14,556 nucleotides of DNA from CAZJGF01 sp964545665 (GCA_964545665.1 CAZJGF010000034.1:1-14556); one strand, 5' to 3'. Positions 7,448-14,393 are shown, numbered from the stretch's first letter. Notes: generated by a model not told the origin, from the letters alone. Program-made: numbers and translations.

Positions 7448-9136
7448 ATGTCACCACGAGCTAAGCGAAGTAATCTTACTCTTAAGGAAAAGCTAGTTAC
7501 TTGTCTTCAACAGGCAATAATTGAAGCGCAGAATGAGGGCAGCCTTACTTTTACAACTATGCCTGAGATAGTCATAGAGCATCCTCAAGATCCAGAACAT
7601 GGTGATTTCGCTTCTGGGCTCTCCCTAAAATTAGCTCGGACGATGAAGATGTCCCCTCTGGCTATAGCTGATGAGATAGCTAAGCATATATCACCTCCCG
7701 CGGAAGTTGACAGGGTTATCGTTGCTTCGCCGGGCTTCATCAATTTCATTCTATGCAACGATTGGCTGAGTAAGCAGGTAGAATCGATTTTGGCTGCTGA
7801 TAAGTCATACGGCGCTCTCACTTCGGGCAAAGGTAAACGCATTCAACTTGAGTTTGTTAGCGCTAATCCCACTGGACCTCTTCATGTAGGTCATGGTCGC
7901 GGAGCTGTTTTAGGTAGCACCTTGGCTAATGTTCTCTCCGAAGTTGGTTACCACGTGGAAAAGGAATACTACTTGAATGATGCTGGCAGCCAAGTAGAGA
8001 CCTTTGCTCGTTCTCTCTATGCTCGTTATCAGCAGTGTTTAGGAAGAGAAATCGATATACCTCCTGATGGATACTGGGGCAATTACATGATTGACTTAGC
8101 GAAGCAAGTTGTTGATCAGGAGGGTGATAGATTCTTATCTTTGCCTCAAGAGAAAGCAACTTTAGAGCTAGGTAGAATCGGAATTGACCGGATGATAGAG
8201 AGCATTAAGGGAACCCTTAAGCTAATCAATGTTGAATTTGATACTTGGTTTACTGAGAAAAGCCTCTATGAAGGGCGGCAATACGATAGGGCGATAGAGC
8301 TATTGAAAGGTGGGAGCTACGTAGTTGAAAGGGACAACGCGACCTGGTTTGAATCTAGTATTCTGGGTGAGGATAGAGATAATGTGTTGGTGCGGAGCGA
8401 CGGTTCTCCCACTTATTTTGCTTCGGATGTTGCTTACCATTACAACAAGTTACTAGAGAGGAAATTTGACTGGGTGATAGATATCTGGGGTGCTGATCAT
8501 CAGGGACATGTTCCCAGGATGAAAGCAGTGCTCAAAGCTCTGGGGAAGGATCCTGAGCAGCTCAAGGTGATAATATGTCAGTTGGTCACCTTGCGGCGTG
8601 GCAAGGAGCTAGTTAAGGTATCTAAGCGCAGTGGTGACATCGTTACTCTGCGAGAGGTAATAGATGAGGTAGGGTCGGATGCGTGCCGCTTCTTTTTCCT
8701 AGCTCGTTCTGCTGATAGCCAGATGGACTTTGACATAGAGTTAGCTAAGAAGCAGTCAGCTGATAATCCTGTCTACTATATACAATATGCTCATGCTCGT
8801 ATTGCCAGTATTCTCCGCTTAGCTAAGCAAAAAGGAATTGACTATAGCCAGGGGGATGTTTCCTTGCTCACAAGTGAAGCAGAGTTAACCTTAATCCGGC
8901 GCTTGATACTCCTCCCTGAAACAATAGACAAGGTAGCCACCACCCTGCAGCCTCATCACTTGCCTTACTATGCCCAGGAGCTGGCTACCACGTTTCACAG
9001 CTTCTACAAGCAATGTAGGGTCGTCTCCAGAGATGAAGCACTAACCAAAGCTCGACTCAAGTTGGTCAGGGCAACTCAGATTGTCTTAGCCAGAGTACTC
9101 CAACTCATGGGCATGACAGCTCCCGAAAGCATGTGA
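7448..9136 (+). CDS. argS: Arginyl-tRNA synthetase
   Basis: Class I aminoacyl-tRNA synthetase that charges tRNA-Arg. 562 residues is the usual bacterial length. The N-terminal Add1-like domain (about 10-125) contains HGDFASGLSLKLA. The catalytic Rossmann fold shows FVSANPTGPLHVGHGRGA (136-153) with HVGH (146-149) as the HIGH motif. YLNDAGSQ, WGADHQGHVPRMKA (347-360) and KVSKRSGD (390-397) follow, the last replacing KMSKS as is common in this enzyme. The C-terminal DALR anticodon-binding helices start near 447 with YAHARI. GGAG at 7437-7440, inside the end of recG, lies 7 nt before the ATG, and only 3 nt separate the recG stop from this start, so the pair is cotranscribed. Confidence 0.96.
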   Translation: MSPRAKRSNLTLKEKLVTCLQQAIIEAQNEGSLTFTTMPEIVIEHPQDPEHGDFASGLSLKLARTMKMSPLAIADEIAKHISPPAEVDRVIVASPGFINFILCNDWLSKQVESILAADKSYGALTSGKGKRIQLEFVSANPTGPLHVGHGRGAVLGSTLANVLSEVGYHVEKEYYLNDAGSQVETFARSLYARYQQCLGREIDIPPDGYWGNYMIDLAKQVVDQEGDRFLSLPQEKATLELGRIGIDRMIESIKGTLKLINVEFDTWFTEKSLYEGRQYDRAIELLKGGSYVVERDNATWFESSILGEDRDNVLVRSDGSPTYFASDVAYHYNKLLERKFDWVIDIWGADHQGHVPRMKAVLKALGKDPEQLKVIICQLVTLRRGKELVKVSKRSGDIVTLREVIDEVGSDACRFFFLARSADSQMDFDIELAKKQSADNPVYYIQYAHARIASILRLAKQKGIDYSQGDVSLLTSEAELTLIRRLILLPETIDKVATTLQPHHLPYYAQELATTFHSFYKQCRVVSRDEALTKARLKLVRATQIVLARVLQLMGMTAPESM

Positions 9137-9188
9137 GCGGAGACAATAGCCGCGAGTTCTCTTACTACCCAAGTCTAGCAAGTTTGCA

Positions 9189-9222
9189 TTGATAACCATT
9201 GTGTGTTAGATTTGCTATCTAA
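9189..9222 (+). promoter_or_regulatory. Weak promoter-like boxes and small hairpin before the thiC-like gene
   Basis: The 119 nt between argS and the thiC-like start contain TTGATA (9189-9194), a good -35 match, with only a poor TGCTAT (9213-9218) 18 nt later as -10. Overlapping it, TTAGAT (9206-9211) and ATCTAA (9217-9222) form a perfect 6-bp inverted repeat with a 5-nt loop, which could be a small operator. No TPP riboswitch is present: the conserved CTGAGA and thi-box cores are missing. Support is limited to these short matches. Confidence 0.25.
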
Positions 9223-9255
9223 ATCGGAGTGGTAAGATGGGAGCAGAGGAGATAT

Positions 9256-10560
9256 GTGACACAAATGACGCAAATAGGGCTAGCAAAAAGGGGTATTGTC
9301 TCACCCCAAGTGAAACATGTAGCTGAGAGGGAGAAGGTAGAGGTAGATTTTATCCTGCAGGGCTTGATTGACGGCACAATCATAATACCTGCCAATCCTA
9401 ATCATACAAACCTGATGCCTTGCGGGATAGGCAAGGGACTAAGGACCAAAGTTAATACCAATATAGGCACATCCTCCGACTTTTTTGACCTTAGTAGAGA
9501 ACTGATGAAGTTGGAAGCTGCTATTGATGCTGGCAGCGACACGGTTATGGATTTGAGCACCGGGGGCGATATTACAACTATCAGGAGAACAATCATAGCT
9601 TCCAGCCCTTTGCCTGTGGGAACTGTGCCCATCTATCAGGCTGGAATTGAAGCCATTGAGAAGCATGGAGCTATTGTGAACATGAGTGTCGATGAGATTT
9701 TCAGCGTGATAGAAGAACAAGCTAAAGATGGTGTTGATTTCATGACCCTTCACTGTGGAGTGACTCAAACGTCTGTAGCGAGGATAAAAGAACAAGGTAG
9801 GACAACTAACATAGTCTCCCGGGGTGGTGCCTTCCATACTGGCTGGATGCTGCACAACGAAAAGGAAAATCCTTTGTATCAATACTACGATCGTTTGTTG
9901 GACTTAGCCCAGAAATATGATTTCGCCCTGAGTCTGGGTGATGGCTTGCGCCCAGGATGTATTGCTGATGCTACTGATAGAGCTCAAGTTGAGGAGTTAA
10001 TCATCATTGGCGGGTTAGTAAAACGCGCTAGGGAAGCTGACGTTCAAGTTATGGTAGAAGGCCCTGGACATCTACCACTGGATCAAGTAGTTAGCAATGT
10101 TCAATTGGAAAAGAGTCTATGTCATGGAGCGCCGTTCTATGTCTTAGGTCCTCTAGTGACCGATATAGGCGCTGGCTATGACCATATTACTGGCGCTATT
10201 GGAGGTGCTATTGCTGCTGCTGCCGGAACGGATTTCTTGTGTTATGTTACCCCTACAGAGCACCTGTCTCTTCCCGATGTAGAAGATGTGAGACAGGGCG
10301 TAATCGCCTCCCGCATAGCTGCTCACGCCGGCGATATTGTTAAGGGCGTGAATGGTGCCAGAGAGTGGGATGAAAAAATGTCCAAGGCCCGCAAGGAATT
10401 TGACTGGGCAACTCAAGCCGAATTGTCCTTGGACCCTGAGCTTTCACGACGAGTTCACAATAAAATCCCCACAACAGAAAGAACTTGTAGCATGTGCGGC
10501 AAATATTGCGCCATGGCAATAGTAGAGAACTATCTGGGAAGCCTAGCAGTTAAGCGGTAG
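9256..10560 (+). CDS. thiC: ThiC-family radical enzyme (HMP-P synthase, or BzaF-type)
   Basis: ThiC converts aminoimidazole ribotide to hydroxymethylpyrimidine phosphate for thiamine, by a [4Fe-4S] radical-SAM reaction. From the GTG at 9256 the protein has 434 residues, the short form without the long N-terminal domain of E. coli ThiC. It shows NPNHTNLMPCGIG (47-59), MDLSTGGD, THxGV-like LHCGVTQ, SRGG, EGPGHLP with His272 and CYVTPTEHLSLP with His336; these histidines match the ThiC metal ligands. The C-terminal cluster is CSMCGKYC (Cys411, Cys414, Cys418), one residue tighter than the CX2CX4C of E. coli ThiC. AGAGGAG ends about 4 nt before the GTG; an ATG at 9265 gives the family-like MTQIGLAKRG, and a GTG at 9229 is less likely. 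The paralogue BzaF (5-hydroxybenzimidazole synthase) cannot be excluded. Confidence 0.85.
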   Translation: MTQMTQIGLAKRGIVSPQVKHVAEREKVEVDFILQGLIDGTIIIPANPNHTNLMPCGIGKGLRTKVNTNIGTSSDFFDLSRELMKLEAAIDAGSDTVMDLSTGGDITTIRRTIIASSPLPVGTVPIYQAGIEAIEKHGAIVNMSVDEIFSVIEEQAKDGVDFMTLHCGVTQTSVARIKEQGRTTNIVSRGGAFHTGWMLHNEKENPLYQYYDRLLDLAQKYDFALSLGDGLRPGCIADATDRAQVEELIIIGGLVKRAREADVQVMVEGPGHLPLDQVVSNVQLEKSLCHGAPFYVLGPLVTDIGAGYDHITGAIGGAIAAAAGTDFLCYVTPTEHLSLPDVEDVRQGVIASRIAAHAGDIVKGVNGAREWDEKMSKARKEFDWATQAELSLDPELSRRVHNKIPTTERTCSMCGKYCAMAIVENYLGSLAVKR

Positions 10561-10568
10561 ACTTCTAA

Positions 10569-11798
10569 GTGAAGGCAGAGATAATCCCCATCGGCACAGA
10601 GATACTATTAGGCAACATCACGGATACCAATTCTTCATTTTTGGCTACACAACTGCCTTCGCTGGGAATCAACCTGCATTTCATCTCCATTGTAGGTGAT
10701 AATAAGGGAAGGATAGTTGACACCTTGAAGCGGGCTTGGATAAGGGCAGACCTTATCATCACCACAGGTGGCTTAGGCCCGACTCAGGGTGATATTACCC
10801 GTGAGAGTATCGCTGAGTTCCTTGGGGAGAAACCAAGCATTGACCCTAAACTATGGCAAGAGCTGCAGGACATGCTCAGCCGTTATCATAGAGAAATACC
10901 TCAAGCCAATGTAAAACAAGCAACTATCATCCCTTCAGCCGCAATAATTCCCAACCCTGTGGGCACAGCTCCTGGCTGGTGGGTTGAGAAGGATGATCAC
11001 ATAGTTGTGGCCATGCCTGGGCCGCCAGGTGAGATGCGGTTGATGTGGAAAGAGCGCGTCTTACCTAAACTGCGACAAAGGGTAACCGGGGCAGTCATCC
11101 TTTCCAAAACAATCAAGACCTTTGGGAAGGCGGAAGCTAAGATAGATGAGTTGCTATCTCCTTTCCTTCAGTTGCCTAATCCTACCTTAGCTAGTTATGC
11201 AAAACCCGATGGTATTTACCTACGTATTACGGCTAAGGGAGAAGATGAAGCAGCCACACGACACTTGATTGCAGAAAGAGAGGCTGATATCCGCCAGATT
11301 CTTGCCCCCTATGTGTGGGGCGCGGACAATGATACACTTGAAGCCACTGTTGGAGAGTTACTCAAAACCAAAAATTTGAGTCTAGCTGCAATGGAGTCCT
11401 GCACTGAGGGTCTTCTGAGCAGTACTATAGCTAGCTGTCCAGAAAACCTGGCTCATTTCAAAGGGGGACTAATGGCTAACTGCGACGAAGCTAAAGTAGC
11501 TTTGGGGATAGATACCCATATTATGAGGCGCTATGGCAAGGAGAGCAGCCAAATAGCTGAGGCAATGGCAGAAGTGGCACAAAGAACCCTTAAAGCCGAT
11601 ATTGGCATTGGCATTGCTGGCATAATGAATGCTGATGAAAAAACAGCTAATATATTCATTGCCATGGCCAGTTGCAATTCCAAGCGAACCATCACTCGCA
11701 CTTTCCTCGGCGATAAGTGGAGAATGAAACAAAGAGCAGTCCACACTGCTCTATTCGAATTAAGAAGATTTTTGCTTGAGGAGGTTCCATGCACCTAA
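10569..11798 (+). CDS. cinA: CinA-like protein: MoCF domain plus degenerate PncC domain
   Basis: CinA proteins join a molybdopterin-binding-like domain with ADP-ribose or NAD-related pyrophosphatase activity to a C-terminal nicotinamide-nucleotide amidase (PncC) that recycles NMN. Here, at 409 residues, the N-terminal domain looks sound: MKAEIIPIGTEILLG at the GTG start, TTGGLGPTQGDITRE (66-79) and MPGPPGEM (149-156). The C-terminal domain is recognisable from ESCTEGL (276-282), which keeps the serine, but canonical ESCTGG is altered, the usual YSNEAK is NCDEAK (304-309), and the glycine-rich TGIAGPxGG is replaced by AGIMNADEK (350-358). The amidase may therefore be inactive or altered. The gene starts 8 nt after the thiC-like stop and overlaps speD by 10 nt, fitting an operon. 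Confidence 0.87.
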   Translation: MKAEIIPIGTEILLGNITDTNSSFLATQLPSLGINLHFISIVGDNKGRIVDTLKRAWIRADLIITTGGLGPTQGDITRESIAEFLGEKPSIDPKLWQELQDMLSRYHREIPQANVKQATIIPSAAIIPNPVGTAPGWWVEKDDHIVVAMPGPPGEMRLMWKERVLPKLRQRVTGAVILSKTIKTFGKAEAKIDELLSPFLQLPNPTLASYAKPDGIYLRITAKGEDEAATRHLIAEREADIRQILAPYVWGADNDTLEATVGELLKTKNLSLAAMESCTEGLLSSTIASCPENLAHFKGGLMANCDEAKVALGIDTHIMRRYGKESSQIAEAMAEVAQRTLKADIGIGIAGIMNADEKTANIFIAMASCNSKRTITRTFLGDKWRMKQRAVHTALFELRRFLLEEVPCT

Positions 11799-12184
11799 TT
11801 ATAGACGGCTATTCAGATAATCAAGAAGTCCTTCAAGATAAGGCTCATCTCCGTAACTGGTTGGAAGACTGCCCTGCCCGAATCGGTATGAATCGCATTT
11901 CACCAGCATACGTGCTTAGATATGTGGGCCCGAATCCCAAGGATTGGGGAATATCGGGCTTCGTTTTCATCGCAGAGAGCCATATTAGCATTCATACCTT
12001 TGTTGAACGTAGCTATGTCAATATAGATATCTTTTCCTGCAGGGATTTTGATACTGATAAGGCAATCAAAGATTTCGAAGAGAAGTTCCAGCTAACCAAA
12101 TCGAGGACATGCCTGCTTGATAGAGAATGGCCACCAGAAGTGGCTACAACTAGTCCCATGAGCTTTGTTCACCATGGTGAGTGA
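11789..12184 (+). CDS. speD: SpeD-type pyruvoyl-dependent decarboxylase proenzyme
   Basis: Class 1b S-adenosylmethionine decarboxylase family, a proenzyme that cuts itself to create a pyruvoyl cofactor. It has 131 residues, close to the Thermotoga maritima protein. The processing site is Glu63-Ser64 in AESHISIHT, so Ser64 would become the pyruvoyl group; His69 and Cys84 match the processing and catalytic residues His68 and Cys83 of T. maritima. Around the site it departs from the common HTWPE...DVFTCG pattern, reading HTFVERSYVNIDIFSCRD. Some SpeD homologues are arginine or ornithine decarboxylases, and the adjacent speB-like gene with no speE makes that possible here. AGGAGG at 11779-11784 sits 4 nt before the ATG, and the start overlaps the cinA end by 10 nt. 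Confidence 0.9.
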   Translation: MHLIIDGYSDNQEVLQDKAHLRNWLEDCPARIGMNRISPAYVLRYVGPNPKDWGISGFVFIAESHISIHTFVERSYVNIDIFSCRDFDTDKAIKDFEEKFQLTKSRTCLLDREWPPEVATTSPMSFVHHGE

Positions 12185-12212
12185 CATCAGTCACCCTGAG
12201 CCTTTTGGTTCT

Positions 12213-12305
12213 TGTCATTCTGAGGGAGCGAAGCGACCGAAGGGTATTGCTCGGGGCAAACTCCACGAGGAGCCTAGGGATTCTTCGCCTACGGCTCGTA
12301 ATGGC
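12213..12305 (+). repeat. Dispersed palindromic repeat (CHSEGA-type) between speD and speB
   Basis: The 93-nt segment has imperfect inverted ends: TGTCATTCTGAG at 12213-12224 against the reverse complement of the right end, TGCCATTACGAG (12294-12305), 9 of 12 identical. Inside are the linked GGAGCGAAGCGACCGAAG on the left and GATTCTTCGCCTACGG on the right. Just before it, CACCCTGAGCC (12192-12202) resembles another common repeat unit. Read through in the speB frame it gives SCHSEGAKRPKG, a peptide that recurs as an artefact in many genomes carrying this repeat. No transposase is nearby, so it would be a non-autonomous or REP/MITE-like element. Family identity is from memory. Confidence 0.6.
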
Positions 12306-12338
12306 ATTTGGACGGCTTCAAATAAAGGGGGGGTGTTC

Positions 12339-13202
12339 TTGCCACCACGAGTCTTTGCTGGGTTAGTGCCTCCCTACTCAGATTTGCAAACAGCTCGGGT
12401 GGTGCTCTTGCCTGTTCCTTACGATAGTACAACCGAGTGGCGAAGCGGCACTCGCCATGGCCCACAAGCCATCATTGATGCTTCCCAGTACTTAGAGCTT
12501 TATGACCTGGAATTAGATCGAGAGATATATAAGGTGGGGATTCATACTTTCCCTCAGGTAGAACCAATTGTGAGTAGCCCTGAAGACATGATAGACAGGG
12601 TCTATCATGTAGTTAAGGGATTGATACAAAAGGGGAAATTTGTGGTGGTGTTAGGAGGAGAACACTCACTCTCTTTAGGGATGGTTCGAGCCTGGGAAGA
12701 AGCATGTCCGGAGCTTTCTGTGCTACAACTGGATGCTCATGCTGACCTTCGTGACGAATACCTGGGAAGTAGGTATAGCCAAGCTTGTGTTATGCGTCGT
12801 ATCTTTGAACTTTGCCCCATTGCTCAAGTTGGAGTGCGTAGTCTCAGTTGGGAGGAGAAACAGTTCGTAATGCAAAGCAAGCTGTCGCCTTTTTATATGC
12901 TTAATTTGGAGTCAGACACCTCCTCTACAGAACAAATAGTAAGTGCGCTTTCTGAAGATGTTTACGTAACTATGGATGTGGATGTCTTTGACCCGTCAAT
13001 TATGCCAGCAGTAGGCACCCCTGAACCTGGCGGTATGCAATGGCAGCAAGTTCTAAATTTACTAAAGGCGGTAGCTCTTCACAAGCATATAGTTGGCTTT
13101 GATTTAATGGAATTCTGTCCTCAAGAGGGACCATCTTCCTGCGCTTTCTTGTTGGCGAAACTGGTTTACAAGTTTATTGGTTACGCCGTACCACAAGGAT
13201 GA
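12339..13202 (+). CDS. speB: Agmatinase-like ureohydrolase (SpeB family)
   Basis: Binuclear manganese enzyme of the arginase/agmatinase family, probably splitting agmatine into putrescine and urea. The metal-binding motifs are complete: GGEHS (106-110) with His109, DAHADLR with Asp132, His134 and Asp136, and MDVDVFDP with Asp213 and Asp215. The frame is open back to a TTG at 12165, but that extension runs through the palindromic repeat and encodes repeat-like peptide. I therefore place the start at the TTG at 12339 (MPPRVFAGLV), 7 nt after AGGGGG; a GTG at 12333 is an alternative but lies too close to that site. The resulting 287 residues is normal for the family. Neighbouring speD favours agmatinase over arginase, but substrate is inferred from context only. 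Confidence 0.9.
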   Translation: MPPRVFAGLVPPYSDLQTARVVLLPVPYDSTTEWRSGTRHGPQAIIDASQYLELYDLELDREIYKVGIHTFPQVEPIVSSPEDMIDRVYHVVKGLIQKGKFVVVLGGEHSLSLGMVRAWEEACPELSVLQLDAHADLRDEYLGSRYSQACVMRRIFELCPIAQVGVRSLSWEEKQFVMQSKLSPFYMLNLESDTSSTEQIVSALSEDVYVTMDVDVFDPSIMPAVGTPEPGGMQWQQVLNLLKAVALHKHIVGFDLMEFCPQEGPSSCAFLLAKLVYKFIGYAVPQG

Positions 13203-13221
13203 GGAATGAGCCTTAAGCCGA

Positions 13222-13251
13222 TTGACATTGCTTGCCTCTTCATATTACTAT
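13222..13251 (+). promoter_or_regulatory. Probable promoter of the greA-like gene
   Basis: A perfect TTGACA at 13222-13227 is followed after 18 nt by TACTAT at 13246-13251 (4 of 6 to TATAAT). A start of transcription near 13258 would fall only a few bases before the GTG at 13262, giving an almost leaderless message. This agrees with the absence of any Shine-Dalgarno before that start. Confidence 0.45.
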
Positions 13252-13261
13252 TATTTTCCTC

Positions 13262-14053
13262 GTGGAAGATATTTCTATCCCAGATTCTACGCTAGCTAAA
13301 GTAAGTGCTAACTTTTTAATCAGTTTACCTGCACAAAATAGGGAAGAGGCACAAGGAGAAATACACAAGTTTATCCGTTGGGTTGGCCTACACAGAAAGG
13401 TAGGCGAGCTTAGTCCCTCTGACATAGCAAGCTATGCTGAGCGGGTTACACCCTCAGAGGCAAAACTGGTTAAATCTCTCCTCACCTATGCTCACAGAAA
13501 AGGGTTTACTAGTTCTAATTTGGCTGTTCACCTTCGAGCGAGAAAGACATCTCGCAAGGTGGCTGTTCCTGTTCAGCAAAATCGCCAGGCTCAAATAACG
13601 CCGCAAGGTTATGCCAAGCTAAAGGCAGAGTTGGCTAACCTGAAGAGCCAACGCTCCTTGACAATCGAGGAGATACGCAGAGCAGCCGCTGACAAAGACT
13701 TTCGAGAAAATGCTCCGTTAGAAGCAGCTCGGGAACATAAAGCACATCTAGAGGGAAGAATCCAAGAACTGGAGTCGACTCTGAAATTAGCAACAATTAT
13801 GGATGAAAACCATAGCACGTCAAGGGTAGAAATTGGAGACACGATAACACTTTGTGCTCTCTCCTCGGGTGAACAACTATGCTATGTCTTAGTAGACAGT
13901 CAGGAGGCAAATCCGACCGAAGGTAGAATTTCCATTGCTTCACCTATAGGCAAAACTCTTTTACACAAAGAGAAAGGGCAAACAGTTGAAATCAGCGCCC
14001 CTGCTGGTATTTTTAGATATCGTATCGAAGATATTCAGCACAGAATATCTTGA
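13262..14053 (+). CDS. greA: GreA-type transcript cleavage factor with extra N-terminal domain
   Basis: Gre factors enter the RNA polymerase secondary channel and stimulate cleavage of backtracked RNA. From the GTG at 13262 this protein has 263 residues, about 100 more than E. coli GreA. The Gre part begins near 112 with ITPQGYAKLKAELANL, continues through a coiled coil whose tip is KDFREN with Asp146 and Glu149, the acidic pair that acts at the polymerase active site, and ends in an FKBP-like domain (about 190-262, EIGDTITL to GIFRYRIEDI). Residues about 15-95 (HKFIRWVGLHRKVGELSPSDIASYAE and following) resemble the SAM-like core-binding domain of tyrosine recombinases, without any catalytic domain. 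A TTG at 13232 would add ten hydrophobic residues and would lie upstream of the predicted transcription start. Confidence 0.85.
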   Translation: MEDISIPDSTLAKVSANFLISLPAQNREEAQGEIHKFIRWVGLHRKVGELSPSDIASYAERVTPSEAKLVKSLLTYAHRKGFTSSNLAVHLRARKTSRKVAVPVQQNRQAQITPQGYAKLKAELANLKSQRSLTIEEIRRAAADKDFRENAPLEAAREHKAHLEGRIQELESTLKLATIMDENHSTSRVEIGDTITLCALSSGEQLCYVLVDSQEANPTEGRISIASPIGKTLLHKEKGQTVEISAPAGIFRYRIEDIQHRIS

Positions 14054-14064
14054 CTATGAAAGGA

Positions 14065-14155
14065 GTGGTCGGCATTAACAGCTCACACGCTTCCTGAGGG
14101 CTTCCGGGAAGAGTCTATATTCGGAATGTCTTCTTTAATGTGCCTGATTGACCAC
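14065..14155. other. Inverted-repeat region between convergent greA and PRC-barrel genes
   Basis: GTGGTC-GGCA-TTAA (14065-14078) can pair with TTAA (14135-14138), TGCC (14141-14144) and GACCAC (14150-14155), making a 14-bp stem interrupted by small bulges. Inside lies a compact near-palindrome CTTCCGGGAAG (14101-14111). Its half CTTCCGGG recurs at 14158-14165. No T tract follows on either strand, so it is not a standard rho-independent terminator. It may be a structured transcript end, or a decayed mobile repeat. It is listed because it occupies most of the 115-nt gap. Confidence 0.35.
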
Positions 14156-14168
14156 CACTTCCGGGCAG

Positions 14169-14393
14169 TTAGGGTTTCCTTCCTAGTTCAGACACTGCAA
14201 CATTAAGGATTACCTTATCACCCATTTTGTCTATTCTGTCCAAGGGAATCTCATGTTTTTTAGTCAGTCCTGCTTTTACTACAATGGACTTAATAATGCC
14301 CTGCTTCAAGTCGAAATTCATGTCACCAACCTTGCCCACCCTATCAGCGTTTGTGTCCAAAACTTCTTTGCCAAATAGTTCTTTTGTATTCAC
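14169..14393 (-). CDS. Small PRC-barrel domain protein
   Basis: A 74-residue protein that is essentially one PRC-barrel: KELFGKEVLDTNADRVGKVGDMNFD, then IKSIVVKAG, then HEIPLDRIDKMGDKVIL, the beta-rich pattern with conserved glycines and the final I-P-x-x-x-I-x-x-x-G-D stretch. Related domains occur in RimM (ribosome maturation) and in photosynthetic reaction-centre H subunits; stand-alone short forms are common in archaea and Dehalococcoidia, and their function is unknown. It starts at a GTG with an excellent AGGAGG (minus strand, 14399-14404) 5 nt upstream. It faces greA and is probably a single-gene unit with its own promoter. I do not assign a function. Confidence 0.85.
   Translation of the reverse strand: MNTKELFGKEVLDTNADRVGKVGDMNFDLKQGIIKSIVVKAGLTKKHEIPLDRIDKMGDKVILNVAVSELGRKP

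Noticed and set aside
8550..8640. Damaged KMSKS motif in arginyl-tRNA synthetase
   Set aside because: ArgRS commonly lacks a canonical KMSKS, and KVSKRSG with an intact HVGH is within normal variation.
9137..9255. TPP or cobalamin riboswitch before the thiC-like gene
   Set aside because: The conserved core sequences of either class are absent and the gap is too short for a full cobalamin riboswitch.
9439..9882. 147-codon open frame on the minus strand inside the thiC-like gene
   Set aside because: It is fully antisense to a well-conserved enzyme, has no recognisable domain or ribosome-binding site, and its composition follows from the coding strand.
12165..12338. N-terminal extension of SpeB, and a second frame at 12181-12366
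   Set aside because: Both read through a palindromic repeat and give repeat-type peptides; the SpeB family begins near the TTG at 12339.
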